Source of the DNA: Pollutimonas sp963712655
GTDB taxonomy: Bacteria > Pseudomonadota > Gammaproteobacteria > Burkholderiales > Burkholderiaceae_B
DNA length: 64,000 nucleotides
NCBI GenBank assembly: GCA_963712655.1
Contig: CAVQIT010000001.1
Coordinates: 124,001-188,000 of the forward strand
Reading direction: 5' to 3'
The notes beneath the pieces are model-generated. The model ran no database searches and had not been told where the DNA came from. It saw only the letters and a list, made by a program, of their open reading frames with translations. Positions 35,694-45,798 of the stretch are shown in pieces (within the stretch, counting starts at the first letter, position 1; the number at the start of each line of letters is the position of its first letter). The position numbers and the translations under genes are program-made.

Positions 35694-35807
35694 ACTATTT
35701 TCCTCGATTGACACGTATTGGGGGTGGTTTGGGCGAGACGGCGCGGCATGGCGTATTTAGCCCAAATCCATCCTTTGGCTAGTATAAACAAACTCCAGGA
35801 GTCATAA

Positions 35808-36149
35808 ATGTCTGTTCCCATCAATGCGCTTACCGATAATTTCGCCGTAGCCCCGCAGTTGTCGCCCGGCGACATGCAGGCGGTGGCTGACGCTGGCTTC
35901 AAAAGCGTGATTATCAATCGTCCCGACATGGAAGGCGGGCCCGACCAGCCCGCGTCGGTCGATGTCATCGCCGCCGCCAAGGCGGCCGGCCTTGCCGTCG
36001 AATATCAACCTGTTGTCAGCGGCGCCATGACGCCCGCTGACGTCGCCCGTTTTGCCGTGCTGTTAAAAGAGCTGCCCGCGCCGGTCCTGGCGTATTGCCG
36101 CACAGGAACCCGCTGCACGCATTTGTTCAACGCCGCCGCCGCGCTGTGA
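35808..36149 (+). CDS. TIGR01244/Blh-type phosphatase-like sulfur transferase domain protein
   Basis: A 113-residue domain related to dual-specificity phosphatases. The active loop CRTGTR (motif CxxxxxR) lies near residue 100, and the front half has NFAVAPQLSPGDMQAVADAGFKSVI. Stand-alone copies and copies fused to metallo-beta-lactamase fold persulfide enzymes are known; a role in sulfide or persulfide metabolism is inferred. The gene is not in an obvious operon. Confidence 0.85.
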   Translation: MSVPINALTDNFAVAPQLSPGDMQAVADAGFKSVIINRPDMEGGPDQPASVDVIAAAKAAGLAVEYQPVVSGAMTPADVARFAVLLKELPAPVLAYCRTGTRCTHLFNAAAAL

Positions 36150-36234
36150 TAGTGCCTGTAGGCGTATATACCGGCTGTTTTTTCGGGCCGCTTGGGGTTA
36201 AGCTTTACCTACCTGAACACAAAGGAGCAACGCC

Positions 36235-36696
36235 ATGTTCAAGAAAATACTGATTCCAACCGATGGGTCGGCATTGTCGGCGCAGGCTGCCAACAAGGGT
36301 GTATGTTTTGCACGGGAAACGGGGGCTGAAATCGTAGCCTTGTATGTTACCCAGCCTTTTGCGGCAACGGTGGGATTCGACGGCATGGCTGCCGCCTACG
36401 CCATTACGGACGAAGATTACGACAAAACGGCGCAAGAGCAGGCGCAAAAATACTTGAAAGCGGTGCTCGATCGCGCTGAAACGGCTGGCGTGAAGGCTGT
36501 GGGCAAGGCGGTTTCCAATTTCAACGTGGCCGATGGCCTGGTTCGAGCGGCCGAAGAAGAAGGCTGCGATATTATCTTTATCGGCAGCCACGGCCGCAGC
36601 GGTTTGTCCCGCTTGCTGCTGGGCAGTGTCACCATCAAAGTGCTTAGCCTGGCCAAAACCGCGGTGCTGGTGTACCGGGTCAAAGAATCCAGCTAG
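36235..36696 (+). CDS. Universal stress protein, UspA family
   Basis: A 153-residue single Usp domain. MFKKILIPTDGSALSAQA opens the fold and the ATP-binding motif GSHGRSGLSRLLLGS (G-2x-G-9x-GS) is intact, so it is likely the ATP-binding type. AAAGGAG precedes the start by seven bases. The 36697-37143 stretch that follows holds no gene I can support. Confidence 0.92.
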   Translation: MFKKILIPTDGSALSAQAANKGVCFARETGAEIVALYVTQPFAATVGFDGMAAAYAITDEDYDKTAQEQAQKYLKAVLDRAETAGVKAVGKAVSNFNVADGLVRAAEEEGCDIIFIGSHGRSGLSRLLLGSVTIKVLSLAKTAVLVYRVKESS

Positions 36697-37143
36697 GGGC
36701 TGGGTGGTATTGGTTCGCGGCGGTCATGGCTCTATGCTCATGGTCGCTTTCGACAGCCTTTCATAGTTTTTCATCAAGATAACGCCGGCGTAAAACATGT
36801 TCGTGCATTAGCGATTCCGCCCTGGCCGGTCTGGTTCGCTTTCTTGCGGGCCAGGTTCAAGCACGGCTCGTGTTTCGTGGGCGTCGATGGTTTCCTCATA
36901 CCTAAAAAAAGCGGACTGTACAGCCGCGTTTCGGCTGGTGCGCAAGCAGCTCTTCATTCCCAATGCGGCAAAGGCGGCACGGCCTATAATCTTGGTGCGC
37001 CCGGGCATTTACCTAATCCCTGCTTCAGCCCCTGATAAAAACGCCTTTTTATGCAGTAAAGGTGTGGCGGGCGATATAGGTACGGCCTGCGGCGTCCAAA
37101 CCAATTAAGAAAATTGATTACGCAACACCACTAAGGACCTATT

Positions 37144-37752
37144 GTGAAGATACATTTTTCCGCCTCATCGCCTTTTGTCCGCAAGTGTATGGTCGTGGCC
37201 CATGAGCTCGGCTTGGCCGGCAAGATTGAAAAGCTGCCCAGCGCCGCGAGTCCCGTCAATTGCGATGCCGTCATCTCGGCGGTGAACCCGCTGGGGCAAG
37301 TCCCCACCTTTTTCACCGACGGCGGCCAGCCCATCTACGATAGCCGCGTCATCTGCGAATACCTGAACGATCTGGGGCAGGGCTCCATATTCCCGGCAGC
37401 CTCCCAGCAGCGCTGGCTCGTGCTGACCGAGCACTCGCTGGCGGACGGCATACTGGATGCCGCTTTGCTTGCCCGCTACGAAACCGCGGTCCGCCCGGCG
37501 GAGTTCCAGTGGGACGGCTGGAAGGAAGGTCAAATGGGCAAAATCACCCGCGCTTTGGGGTATTTTGAAGGCGTGATCAAGCAAAGGGCGGGCCAGTTGG
37601 ACATCGGCACGATTACGCTGGGCTGCGCGTTGAGCTATCTTGATTTTCGTTTCGCCGATTACGGTTGGCGCAATGCCCGTCCGGAGTTGGCGGCATGGTT
37701 TGCCGACTTCGACCAGCGGCCATCCATGCAGGCTACGGCGCCGCATGCATAG
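37144..37752 (+). CDS. Glutathione S-transferase family protein
   Basis: A 202-residue GST. The thioredoxin-like N-terminal domain has KIHFSASSPFVRKCMVVAHELGL, the cis-Pro GQVPTFF and the glutathione-binding YDSRVICEYL. The all-helical C-terminal domain follows from about residue 85. Substrate unknown. The gene ends at a strong terminator. Confidence 0.88.
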   Translation: MKIHFSASSPFVRKCMVVAHELGLAGKIEKLPSAASPVNCDAVISAVNPLGQVPTFFTDGGQPIYDSRVICEYLNDLGQGSIFPAASQQRWLVLTEHSLADGILDAALLARYETAVRPAEFQWDGWKEGQMGKITRALGYFEGVIKQRAGQLDIGTITLGCALSYLDFRFADYGWRNARPELAAWFADFDQRPSMQATAPHA

Positions 37753-37770
37753 GGTTTAGCTTCCAGGCAA

Positions 37771-37814
37771 ACAAAGCCGCCGCAAGTATTGGCTTGCGGC
37801 GGCTTTGTCTTTTT
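37771..37814 (+). terminator. Rho-independent terminator
   Basis: ACAAAGCCGCCGCAAG (37771-37786) is the exact reverse complement of CTTGCGGCGGCTTTGT (37793-37808), a 16-bp stem with a 6-nt loop followed by CTTTTT. It ends the GST transcript and the hairpin could also serve the convergent transporter operon, whose small gene ends at 37829. Confidence 0.9.
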
Positions 37815-37828
37815 GGGTCAATCCGCGC

Positions 37829-37948
37829 TTATTTGAACAGGGCGCCTGCTTTGACCAGCGTTTCCCAGATGCCGACTGCCAGCGGCACGCCTACATAAAG
37901 CCAGAAAACAACAAGAAGGATGGGCGAGGTGGTGCTGCGTTGTTCCAT
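37829..37948 (-). CDS. Small membrane protein, MFS transporter small subunit (39 aa)
   Basis: ATG at 37948 and TAA at 37829-37831 give a 39-residue peptide with one strong transmembrane helix (PILLVVFWLYVGVPLAVGIW) and a short basic/amphipathic tail. It lies 15 bp downstream of the OFA-family transporter on the same strand, after a GGAGA ribosome site. Such tiny proteins are known beside OFA transporters and are annotated as their small subunit. It is easily missed by gene callers. Confidence 0.8.
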   Translation of the reverse strand: MEQRSTTSPILLVVFWLYVGVPLAVGIWETLVKAGALFK

Positions 37949-37963
37949 GATGAGTCTCCTTGA

Positions 37964-39361
37964 TTATTTGACGGCCATGGCGGGAGCCAGTGTGGCGTGG
38001 TCGCCGCTCATGTGATGGTGCGTCGCTACCGGGCGCACCAGCAGGTTGCAGACAAAGCCCACGATCAGCAGCACCGCCATGAGATACATGGTGCTGGTGT
38101 ACGCTTCAGCGGCCGGGACGCCATGGTCGACCTGATATTGGCGTATATAATTCACCAGCACTGGTCCGAATATGCCGGCGGCGGCCCAGGCGGTCAGCAG
38201 GCGGCCATGTATGCCCCCCACATAGCGCGTGCCGAACAGGTCCGCCAGGTAGGCCGGCACGGTCGAGAAGCCACCGCCATACATGGACATGATGATGGCG
38301 TAGAACAGCACGAACAGGGCGACATTGCCCGACGCGCCCATGCCGGGAACCAGGAAATAAAGCACGGCTCCAAGCGCGAAGAAGATGAAATAGGTGTTCT
38401 TGCGGCCGACATAGTCGGACACGGACGACCAGAAGAAGCGTCCAAGCATATTGGCCAGGGACAGCACGCCGACAAAGCCCGCCGCCGCCGCGGGCGTGAT
38501 GCCGCCCTTGAAGCTTTCCTGGATCATCACCGAAGCCTGGCCCAGCACGCCGATGCCGGCCGTGACATTAAGGCAAAGCGCCCACCAAAGCAGCCAGAAC
38601 TGCGGCGTCTTGAGGGCTTGATCGATGTGCACATGGTTGCGCGTGATCATGGCGTTCTGGGTGACAGGCGGAGTCCAGCCCGCGGGCTTCCAGTCGGCCG
38701 CCGGTATGCGGATGGCGAAGGCCCCTATCAGCATGGAGATGAAATACAGGACACCCATTACGACGAAGGTCTGGGCAACGCCGACCGATGCGGGCGTCTG
38801 GAAGTGCTTCATAAGCGCCACCGAAAGCGGCGAGGCAATGAAGGCGCCGCCGCCGAAGCCCATGATGGCCATGCCGGTCGCCATGCCGCGCTTGTCCGGG
38901 AACCACTTGATCAGCGTCGACACCGGCGACACATAGCCTATGCCCAGGCCTATGCCGCCCAACACGCCGTAGCCCAGGTATACCAGCCATATCTGGTGCA
39001 GGGCTATCCCGGCGGCCGCCACCATGAAACCTCCGCCAAAGCAGCAGGCCGCGACGAACATGGCCTTGCGCGGCCCGACTTCTTCCAGCCATTTTCCGGC
39101 GAACGCGGCCGACAGGCCAAGAAAGACAATGGCCAGGCTGAAGATCCAGCCCAGCGTGGGAAGATCCCAATCGCCTGTTGTGGGCTGCGTAATGCCCAGC
39201 AGCTTGGTCATGGGATTATTGAAAACCGAGAAGGCATAAGCCTGCCCGATGCACAGGTGCACCGCCAGCGCCGCCGGGGGAATCATCCAGCGGTTGAATC
39301 CCGGCGGGGCGGTAATGCGCTCTTTGCTGAAAAAACCATGGCCTGTTGAATCTGTACTCAT
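37964..39361 (-). CDS. OFA-family MFS transporter (oxalate/formate antiporter type)
   Basis: A 465-residue, 12-helix MFS protein. RWMIPPAALAVHLCIGQAYAFSVFNNP and the loop GLGIGYVSPVSTLIKWFPDKRGMATGMAIMGFGGGA are typical of OFA transporters related to OxlT. The real substrate may be formate, oxalate or another small carboxylate. It lies immediately beyond the formate dehydrogenase operon on the same strand, which favours a formate or oxalate link; no oxalate decarboxylation genes are in the window. Confidence 0.88.
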   Translation of the reverse strand: MSTDSTGHGFFSKERITAPPGFNRWMIPPAALAVHLCIGQAYAFSVFNNPMTKLLGITQPTTGDWDLPTLGWIFSLAIVFLGLSAAFAGKWLEEVGPRKAMFVAACCFGGGFMVAAAGIALHQIWLVYLGYGVLGGIGLGIGYVSPVSTLIKWFPDKRGMATGMAIMGFGGGAFIASPLSVALMKHFQTPASVGVAQTFVVMGVLYFISMLIGAFAIRIPAADWKPAGWTPPVTQNAMITRNHVHIDQALKTPQFWLLWWALCLNVTAGIGVLGQASVMIQESFKGGITPAAAAGFVGVLSLANMLGRFFWSSVSDYVGRKNTYFIFFALGAVLYFLVPGMGASGNVALFVLFYAIIMSMYGGGFSTVPAYLADLFGTRYVGGIHGRLLTAWAAAGIFGPVLVNYIRQYQVDHGVPAAEAYTSTMYLMAVLLIVGFVCNLLVRPVATHHHMSGDHATLAPAMAVK

Positions 39362-39448
39362 GTTGTCTCCTTGTAGCCGCTTTGAGTGCGGCCTATATAT
39401 CTATGAGTTGGGTAGAGCAGGGGGGGAATGGACAAAGGGGTGAAGAAA

Positions 39449-39712
39449 TCAGTGGGTTATGGATGCCTTTGGAGTGAGCCGTTGCTTGTTTTGGGTAATT
39501 GCAGTCAGGACGACGTCGCTCAGGCCTGTTTCGCCTGATTGCCCGTCGGGGTGGGTTTCAAGAAAATGCAGCATGGCATTGCGCATGCGCGGCTCCCAGA
39601 ACTTTTGTATGTGGTTGGCTATGCCTTCGATACCTTCGGCGCGGTCGGGCATGGCTTCGAAAAAGCTGCCGATGCGGTTGGCCAGCCGGATGAGGTGGTC
39701 AATATTGTTCAA
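39449..39712 (-). CDS. fdsD: Formate dehydrogenase delta subunit
   Basis: An 87-residue protein matching FdsD, a small subunit needed for assembly of NAD-dependent Mo formate dehydrogenase. It reads HLIRLANRIGSFFEAMPDR and ANHIQKFWEPRMR, the family core. It overlaps the fdhD stop by four bases, closing the fdsGBA-fdhD-fdsD operon. Confidence 0.92.
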   Translation of the reverse strand: MNNIDHLIRLANRIGSFFEAMPDRAEGIEGIANHIQKFWEPRMRNAMLHFLETHPDGQSGETGLSDVVLTAITQNKQRLTPKASITH

Positions 39713-40572
39713 GGCTGATCTCCTGTGTTGCCGAGATATTCGGGGTGGCTATAGACGGTGAACAGGTTTTCGCGGGCAAAGCCGGCAAGCAGCAGATTCA
39801 GTTCGTCCGCCATCGCAATTGCGTAAGTGGTGGGCGCCGACACGGCGACCAGCGCCGATATGCCGGCCGCCGCGGCCTTTTGCACCATTTCGAAGCTGGC
39901 CCGGCTGGAAATGACGGCGATGCCGTCCGCGCTGTCTATGGAATGGCGCAGCATGTGGCCGATAAGCTTGTCCAGGGCATTGTGCCGCCCGACATCTTCG
40001 CGGACATGCAGAATATCGCCGGAACCGTCGGCCCAGCCCGCGGCATGGGTTGCGCCGGTAAGCAGATGCAGCGGTTGCCGGGCGCGCAATTGTTGTGCCG
40101 CCCGGGCTATGGCGGCCGGGTCGAGCCTGGCCCGCCGCGCTGCCAGCGCGGGCAGCGCGCGGCGTACTTCATCCAGGCTTTCCAGGCCGCATAGGCCGCA
40201 GCCAGTGCGGCCCGCAAGGCTGCGACGGCGTTGTTTGAGGGTATTGAGGCAGGCGCTGGCGATAGTGGCCTGGATGATTATCCCCTTAGTCGTTTCCTGG
40301 ATTTCCAGATCGTGCAGGTCGCCGGCCGAGCGGATGATACCCTCGGTGAAGGAAAAACCGAGGGCCAGGTCTTCGAGGTCGGAGGGGGTGGCCAGCAGTA
40401 CGGCATGGCTGATGCCGTTGTATTCCAGCGCCACGGGGACTTCCCGCGCCAAGTGGTCGTGCTCGGCATGGCTGCCCGCATGCCGGCCAGCGCGCAGCAC
40501 CCGATGCGAACCGTACCCCGCCTCATCGGCGGCGGGATGCAGTTCGAGGTCGGGAAGAAGAGTGGCTTGCAT
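39709..40572 (-). CDS. fdhD: Formate dehydrogenase accessory sulfurtransferase FdhD
   Basis: A 287-residue protein that passes sulfur from the cysteine desulfurase to the Mo cofactor of formate dehydrogenase. The family hallmarks LEYNGISHAVLLATPSDLEDLALGF, the catalytic CGLCG motif and LHVREDVGRHNALDKLIG are intact. The ATG at 40572 was chosen, a few bases after the fdsA stop; the longer frame to 40719 overlaps fdsA. Confidence 0.94.
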   Translation of the reverse strand: MQATLLPDLELHPAADEAGYGSHRVLRAGRHAGSHAEHDHLAREVPVALEYNGISHAVLLATPSDLEDLALGFSFTEGIIRSAGDLHDLEIQETTKGIIIQATIASACLNTLKQRRRSLAGRTGCGLCGLESLDEVRRALPALAARRARLDPAAIARAAQQLRARQPLHLLTGATHAAGWADGSGDILHVREDVGRHNALDKLIGHMLRHSIDSADGIAVISSRASFEMVQKAAAAGISALVAVSAPTTYAIAMADELNLLLAGFARENLFTVYSHPEYLGNTGDQP

Positions 40573-40580
40573 CTGCGCCT

Positions 40581-43507
40581 TTATGCTTGTGAATTGAGCG
40601 CGGGGACAGGCTGGGGCTGCGCCGCCGCTTCGGGCTGGGGCAGCGCTATTCCTTCGCGCCGGCGCTCCTCCAGCAGCTTGTGCTGGATGTCGCTGAAGCG
40701 CGACCACTTGGCCTGCCATGCCGAGGGTTCGGCCACGCGCCTGGCCTGCACCGCCGTGACCTTGTATTCGGGGCAGTCGGTTGCCCAGTCGGTGCTGTCG
40801 GTCGTGACGACATTGGCGCCCGATTCGGGAAAATGGAAGGTGGTGTAGACGACGCCGGGCTGGACCCGTTCGGTTACGTTGGCGCGCAGCACGGTTTCAC
40901 CCGACGCGGCTTTGCACCGCCACCATGTCGCCGTCGCTGATGCCGCGATCCTCGGCATCGTGCGGGTGGATTTCAAGCAGGTCTTCGCTGTGCCACAGCA
41001 GGTTGGGCGTGCGCCGCGTCTGGGCGCCGACGTTGTACTGGGACAGGATGCGGCCGGTGGTCAGCAGCAGCGGAAACTTGCGCGTGCTGCGCTCGTCGCT
41101 GGGCACGTACTTGGTAATCATGAACCTGCCCTTGCCCCTTACGAATTCATCCACATGCATGATGGGGGTGCCATCGGGCGCGGCGGCATTGCACGGCCAT
41201 TGAACGCTGCCGCCCAGTTCGTCGATTTTCTTGAACGAGACGCCGGCAAATGTGGGAGTAAGGCGGGCGATTTCGTCCATGATTTCGCCGGCATGGCGGT
41301 AGTTCATGGGATAGCCCAGCGCATTGGACAGCGCGCAGGTGGCTTCCCAGTCGGCCAGGCCGCCCATGGGTTTCATGACTTGCCTTACGCGCGAAATGCG
41401 GCGCTCGGCATTGGTAAAGGTGCCGTCCTTTTCAAGGAAAGAAGAGCCCGGCAGGAACACGTGGGCGTATTTGGCCGTTTCGTTCAGGAAGATGTCTTGC
41501 ACGATGATGCACTCCATCGAGGCCAGCGCCTTTGCCACGTGCTGGGTATTGGGGTCTGACTGGACGATGTCTTCGCCCTGGCAATACAGCCCTTTGAAAG
41601 ACGCCTTCGATGGCGGCATCGAACATATTGGGGATGCGCAGGCCAGGCTCGGGCTGCAGCGTGACGCCCCAGTCTTGCTCGAATTGGCCGCGCACGACGT
41701 CGTCGGAAATATGGCGATAGCCCGGCAATTCGTGCGGGAAGGAGCCCATGTCGCAGGAACCCTGCACGTTGTTCTGTCCGCGCAAGGGATTGACGCCCAC
41801 GCCTTCGCGTCCCAGGTTGCCGGTGGCCATGGCCAGGTTGGCGATGGCCATCACAGTGGTCGAGCCCTGGCTGTGTTCGGTGACGCCCAGCCCGTAGTAG
41901 ATGGAGCCGTTGCCATGGGTGGCGAACAGCCGGGCGGCGGCGCGCAGGTCTTGGGCGGAAACGCCGGTTTCCGCTTGCATGGCTTCGGGCGAATTTTCCG
42001 GCAAGGATACGAAGTCGCGCCACTGCTGGAATGCCAGGGGCTCGCAGCGTTCGGCGACAAAGGTTTCGTCGATCAGGCCTTCGGTGGCGATGACGTGCGC
42101 CATGGAGGTAAGCAGAGCGGTGTTGGTGCCTGGCCTGACCGGCAGGTGATAGTCGGCCTTGATGTGCGGGGAATTGACGAATTCGATTTGACGCGGGTCG
42201 ATGACAATGAGCTTGGCGCCCTGGCGCAGCCGGCGTTTCAGGCGCGATGCGAAGACCGGATGCGCGGCGCTGGGATTGGCGCCCATGATAATGACGACAT
42301 CGGTGTGCATGACTGAATCGAAGGTTTGGGTGCCGGCTGATTCGCCCAGCGTGGTTTTCAAGCCATAGCCGGTCGGGGAATGGCATACCCGGGCGCAGGT
42401 ATCGACGTTATTGGTGCCGAAGGCGGCGCGCACCAGTTTCTGGACCAGATAGGTTTCCTCGTTGGTGCAGCGCGACGAGGTGATGCCGCCTATGGAGTCG
42501 CGGCCGTATTTGGCCTGTATGCGCTTGAGTTCCGAAGCCGCGTAGGCAATGGCTTCGTCCCAGCTGACTTCGCGCCATGGATGGGAGATGTCGCTGCGTA
42601 TCATGGGCTTGAGCATGCGATCCTGGTGCGTGGCGTAGCCCCAGGCAAAGCGTCCTTTTACACAGGAATGGCCGCGATTGGCCTTGCCGTCTTTCCAGGG
42701 CACCATGCGGACCACTTCCTGGCCTTTCATTTCGGCCTTGAAGCCGCAGCCTACGCCGCAGTAGGCGCAAGTGGTGATGACGGAGTGTTCGGCCTGCCCC
42801 ATCATGATGACCGATTTCTCGGTAAGCGACGACGTGGGGCATGCCTGCACGCACGCGCCGCAGGAAACGCAGTCGCTTTCCAGGAAGGTATCGTTCTGGC
42901 CGGCGGTAATGCGCGAATCGAAGCCGCGTCCGGTAATGGTCAGCGCGAAGGTGCCCTGGACCTCGTCGCAGGCGCGCACGCAACGGCTGCAGACAATGCA
43001 TTTGGAAGGGTCGTAGGCGAAATAGGGATTGGAGCCATCGGTCGGGTCGCCGCGGTGGTTGGCGCCGTCGTAGCCGTAGCGCACGTTGCGCAAGCCCACG
43101 ACGCCCGCCATGTCTTGCAGTTCGCAATCGCCATTGGCGGGGCAGGTAAGGCAGTCCAGCGGGTGATCGGATATGTATAGCTCCATGACGCCGCGCCGCA
43201 ATTCGTGCAGCTTGGGCGTTTCGGTCCAGATGACCATGCCCGCTTCGACCGGTGTCGTGCACGAGGCCGGATAGCCGCGCCGGCCTTCGATTTGCACCAG
43301 GCAAAGCCGGCAGGAGCCGAAGGCTTCCAGGCTGTCGGTGGCGCAGAGCTTGGGGATATTGATGCCGGATTCGGCGGCGGCGCGCATGACCGAACTGCCG
43401 GCCGCCGCATCGACTTGCAAGCCGTCGATGGTGATCTGCACGGTTTGCGCGCTGGCTGAGGCAGGGGTGCCAAAATCACGTTCGCGTTTAACGATAGTTT
43501 CGAGCAT
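40581..43507 (-). CDS. fdsA: NAD-dependent formate dehydrogenase alpha subunit, two frameshifts as read
   Basis: Assembled length is about 975 residues, normal for FdsA. Order: 2Fe-2S ferredoxin domain (CATDSLEAFGSCRLC), a His/Cys 4Fe-4S segment (CLTCPANGDCELQ), two 4Fe-4S units (CIVCSRCVRACDE, CVSCGACVQACP), the CAYCGVGCGF cluster, then the molybdopterin bis-MGD domains with CARVCHSPT supplying the Mo-ligand Cys (no selenocysteine). One extra base in an A/T run at 41597-41599 and one in a C/G run at 40900-40902 break the frame; restoring them gives continuous family sequence to the C-terminus. Catalyses formate oxidation to CO2. Confidence 0.92.
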
Positions 43508-43520
43508 GGGTGTGACTCCG

Positions 43521-45091
43521 TTAGGCGGCTTGTTCGGTGGCGGGGACGGTGCGCGGCAGACCGAAGTCTTCGGGAAAGTGGTCGAGCGCGGACAGGACGG
43601 GATAGGGCGTCATGCCGCCAAGGGCGCAAAGGGATCCGGCCAGCATGGTGTCGCAAAGATCGCGCAGCAGATGGACTTGTTCTTCGCGCTGCTGATTGTG
43701 GCGGATGTTGTGTATGACTTCGATGCCGCGAACGGCGCCGATTCGACAGGGCGTGCATTTTCCGCAGGATTCGATGGCGCAGAATTCCATGGCGTATCCG
43801 GCCATCTTGGCCATGTCCACGGTATCGTCGAATGCGACCAGGCCGCCGTGGCCCAGCATGGCCGAGATGGCGATATAGGCTTCGTAGTCGAGCGGCACGT
43901 CCCACTGCGATTCGGGCAGGTAGGCGCCCAGCGGACCTCCAACCTGTATCGCGCGCAAGGGGCGGCCGCTGGCGCTGCCGGCGCCAAAGTCGTAGAGCAA
44001 TTCGCGCAAGCTGAGTCCGAAGGCTTTTTCCACCAGCCCGCCTTGCCTGATGTTGCCCGCCAGTTGAAAGGGCAGGGTGCCTTTCGAGCGGCCCATGCCG
44101 TAATTGCGGTAGAAGGCGGCCCCCTTGGCCAGGATGACAGGCGCTGTGGCCAGCGAAATCACATTGTTGATAACGGTGGGCTTGCCGAACAGGCCGCTGA
44201 TGGCCGGCAGCGGCGGCTTGGCGCGCACCAGCCCGCGCTTGCCTTCCAGGCTTTCCAGCAAAGAGGTTTCTTCGCCGCAGATATAGGCGCCCGCGCCCTT
44301 GCGCACTTCAAGGTCGAACGCCCGGCCGCTGCCCCGGATATTGCTTCCCAGCCATCCGGCGGCGCGGGCGCGGGCGATGGCGTCTTCCAGCGTGGAAATG
44401 GCGAGTGGATATTCGGAGCGTACATATATATACCCATATGTGGCGTGAACCGCCAATCCCGCAATGGCCATGCCTTCGATCAGCGCATAAGGGTCGCCTT
44501 CCATCAGCATGCGGTCGGAAAACGTGCCGGAATCGCCTTCGTCCGCATTGCAGACGATGTATTTCTGATCGGCGGCGCTTGCCAATACGGTTTTCCATTT
44601 GATGCCGGTCGGGAATGCGGCGCCGCCGCGTCCGCGAGGCCTGAATCCACTACGGCGTCGACAATCGGCCGAGGCTCCATGGCCAGCGCATTTTGCAGCC
44701 CCTGCAAGCCCCCGTGGGCCTGGTAGTCGGCCAGGCTGAGGGGGTCGGTGATGCCGACGCGGGCGAAGGTCAGGCGTTCCTGGTTTTTCAGATAGGGAAT
44801 GTCTTCGGTCAGGCCGTGGCTTAAGGGGTGCGGCTTGCCTTGCAGCCAGCCGGCGTCGAACAGGCCGGCGACATCGGCGGCATCGACGGGCCCGTAGGCA
44901 ACCCGCCCGGCGGGAGTTTCGACCTCGACCAGGGTTTCCAGCCATAACAAGCCGCGCGAGCCGTTGCGCACGATATCTATGTTTAGCCCGCGCTGCTGCG
45001 CTTCCTGGGCGATGGCGGCGGCTGCCGCGTCGGCGCCCACGGCGATGGCGGCGGTGTCCCGCGGTACGAAAATTCGGATGGCCTGGCTCAT
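43521..45091 (-). CDS. fdsB: NAD-dependent formate dehydrogenase beta subunit, one frameshift as read
   Basis: About 523 residues. The N-terminal thioredoxin-like 2Fe-2S region (MSQAIRIFVPRDTAAIAVG) is fused to a NuoF-like domain: RGRGGAAFPTGIKWK (FMN/NAD loop), CNADEGDSGTFSDR, GAGAYICGEETSLLESLEG, and the 4Fe-4S site ESCGKCTPCRIG. A single missing base near 44633-44642 splits the gene; with it restored, DSGLRGRGG follows as in the family. It passes electrons from FdsA to NAD+. Three bases separate it from fdsG. Confidence 0.92.
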
Positions 45092-45093
45092 AT

Positions 45094-45594
45094 TCAGACC
45101 CCTTCCGCTTGCAGCAAGTGATCCAGCCTGGCCGGCGTCATGCGCGCGTGGGGCCGGCCATTGATCATGACGGTGGGCGATTGGGCGCACAGGCCCAGGC
45201 AGTAGACCGGTTCGAGGCTTACCGCGCCATTCCGGGATGTGCTGTGGAAATCGCAGCCCAGCTTGTTCTTGGCATGCTCGGCCAGGGCTTCGCCGCCCAT
45301 GGATTGACAGGCTTCGGCGCGGCAGACTTCCAGGACCACCGGGGCGAGGGGAGTGTCGCGGAAATGCGGATAGAAACTGATGACGCCGTGAATTTCGGCG
45401 CGCGATAACTGCAGGCTTTCAGCCAGCGCCGGAACGGCGGATGCCGGAATACAGCCCAGGACATGCTGTATGGCGTGTAGAACCGGCAGCAAATTGCCCG
45501 GTTGCCCCTCGTAGCGTTGCAGCGCCTGCCGCGTAATTTGTTGCACAGCCTCGTCGGTTGGGTTCGGGTCGTTGGCGGTGGGCGGCATGGACAT
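45094..45594 (-). CDS. fdsG: NAD-dependent formate dehydrogenase gamma subunit
   Basis: A 166-residue NuoE-like thioredoxin-fold protein holding a 2Fe-2S cluster with Cys in VCRAEACQ and VYCLGLCAQSP. First gene of the fds operon, transcribed from the AT-rich divergent region shared with the ModE-like regulator at 45799. Confidence 0.94.
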   Translation of the reverse strand: MSMPPTANDPNPTDEAVQQITRQALQRYEGQPGNLLPVLHAIQHVLGCIPASAVPALAESLQLSRAEIHGVISFYPHFRDTPLAPVVLEVCRAEACQSMGGEALAEHAKNKLGCDFHSTSRNGAVSLEPVYCLGLCAQSPTVMINGRPHARMTPARLDHLLQAEGV

Positions 45595-45645
45595 GGCGCT
45601 ATCCTTGAAAGGCAGAGATGCTGATTGGGATTAAGGATTATTTTT

Positions 45646-45667
45646 TATATGCATAAAATTGCATATA
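45646..45667. promoter_or_regulatory. TATATGCA palindrome in the fdsG / regulator intergenic region
   Basis: TATATGCA (45646-45653) and TGCATATA (45660-45667) are exact reverse complements with a 6-bp spacer. A third TATATGCA lies at 45749-45756 near the regulator start. The TATA-rich arms recall ModE-type operators, and the adjacent regulator has a ModE-like HTH. Location 52 bp from the fdsG start suits control of the operon. Confidence 0.5.
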
Positions 45668-45798
45668 TATTGGGATTCCATATGGGGTAATCTACCTGCT
45701 CTAAGTTATTCTATCAATAGGAAAAAAATCACATATAAGCATACCGTTTATATGCAAATAAAAACATATTAAGAAGAGTGATGAAAGAAGGGGGACGC

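Noticed and set aside
36697..37143. Short plus-strand frames (for example 36887-37108) between the Usp and GST genes
   Set aside because: No ribosome site, no domain and no supporting context; treated as intergenic.
37997..39349. Long plus-strand frame of 450 codons opposite the OFA transporter
   Set aside because: Antisense shadow of a membrane protein gene, rich in His, Arg, Gln and Gly with no motif.
41432..43507. Selenocysteine readthrough in formate dehydrogenase alpha
   Set aside because: The Mo-ligand position in CARVCHSPT is Cys, and the frame breaks occur at indels rather than at an in-frame TGA with a SECIS-like stem.
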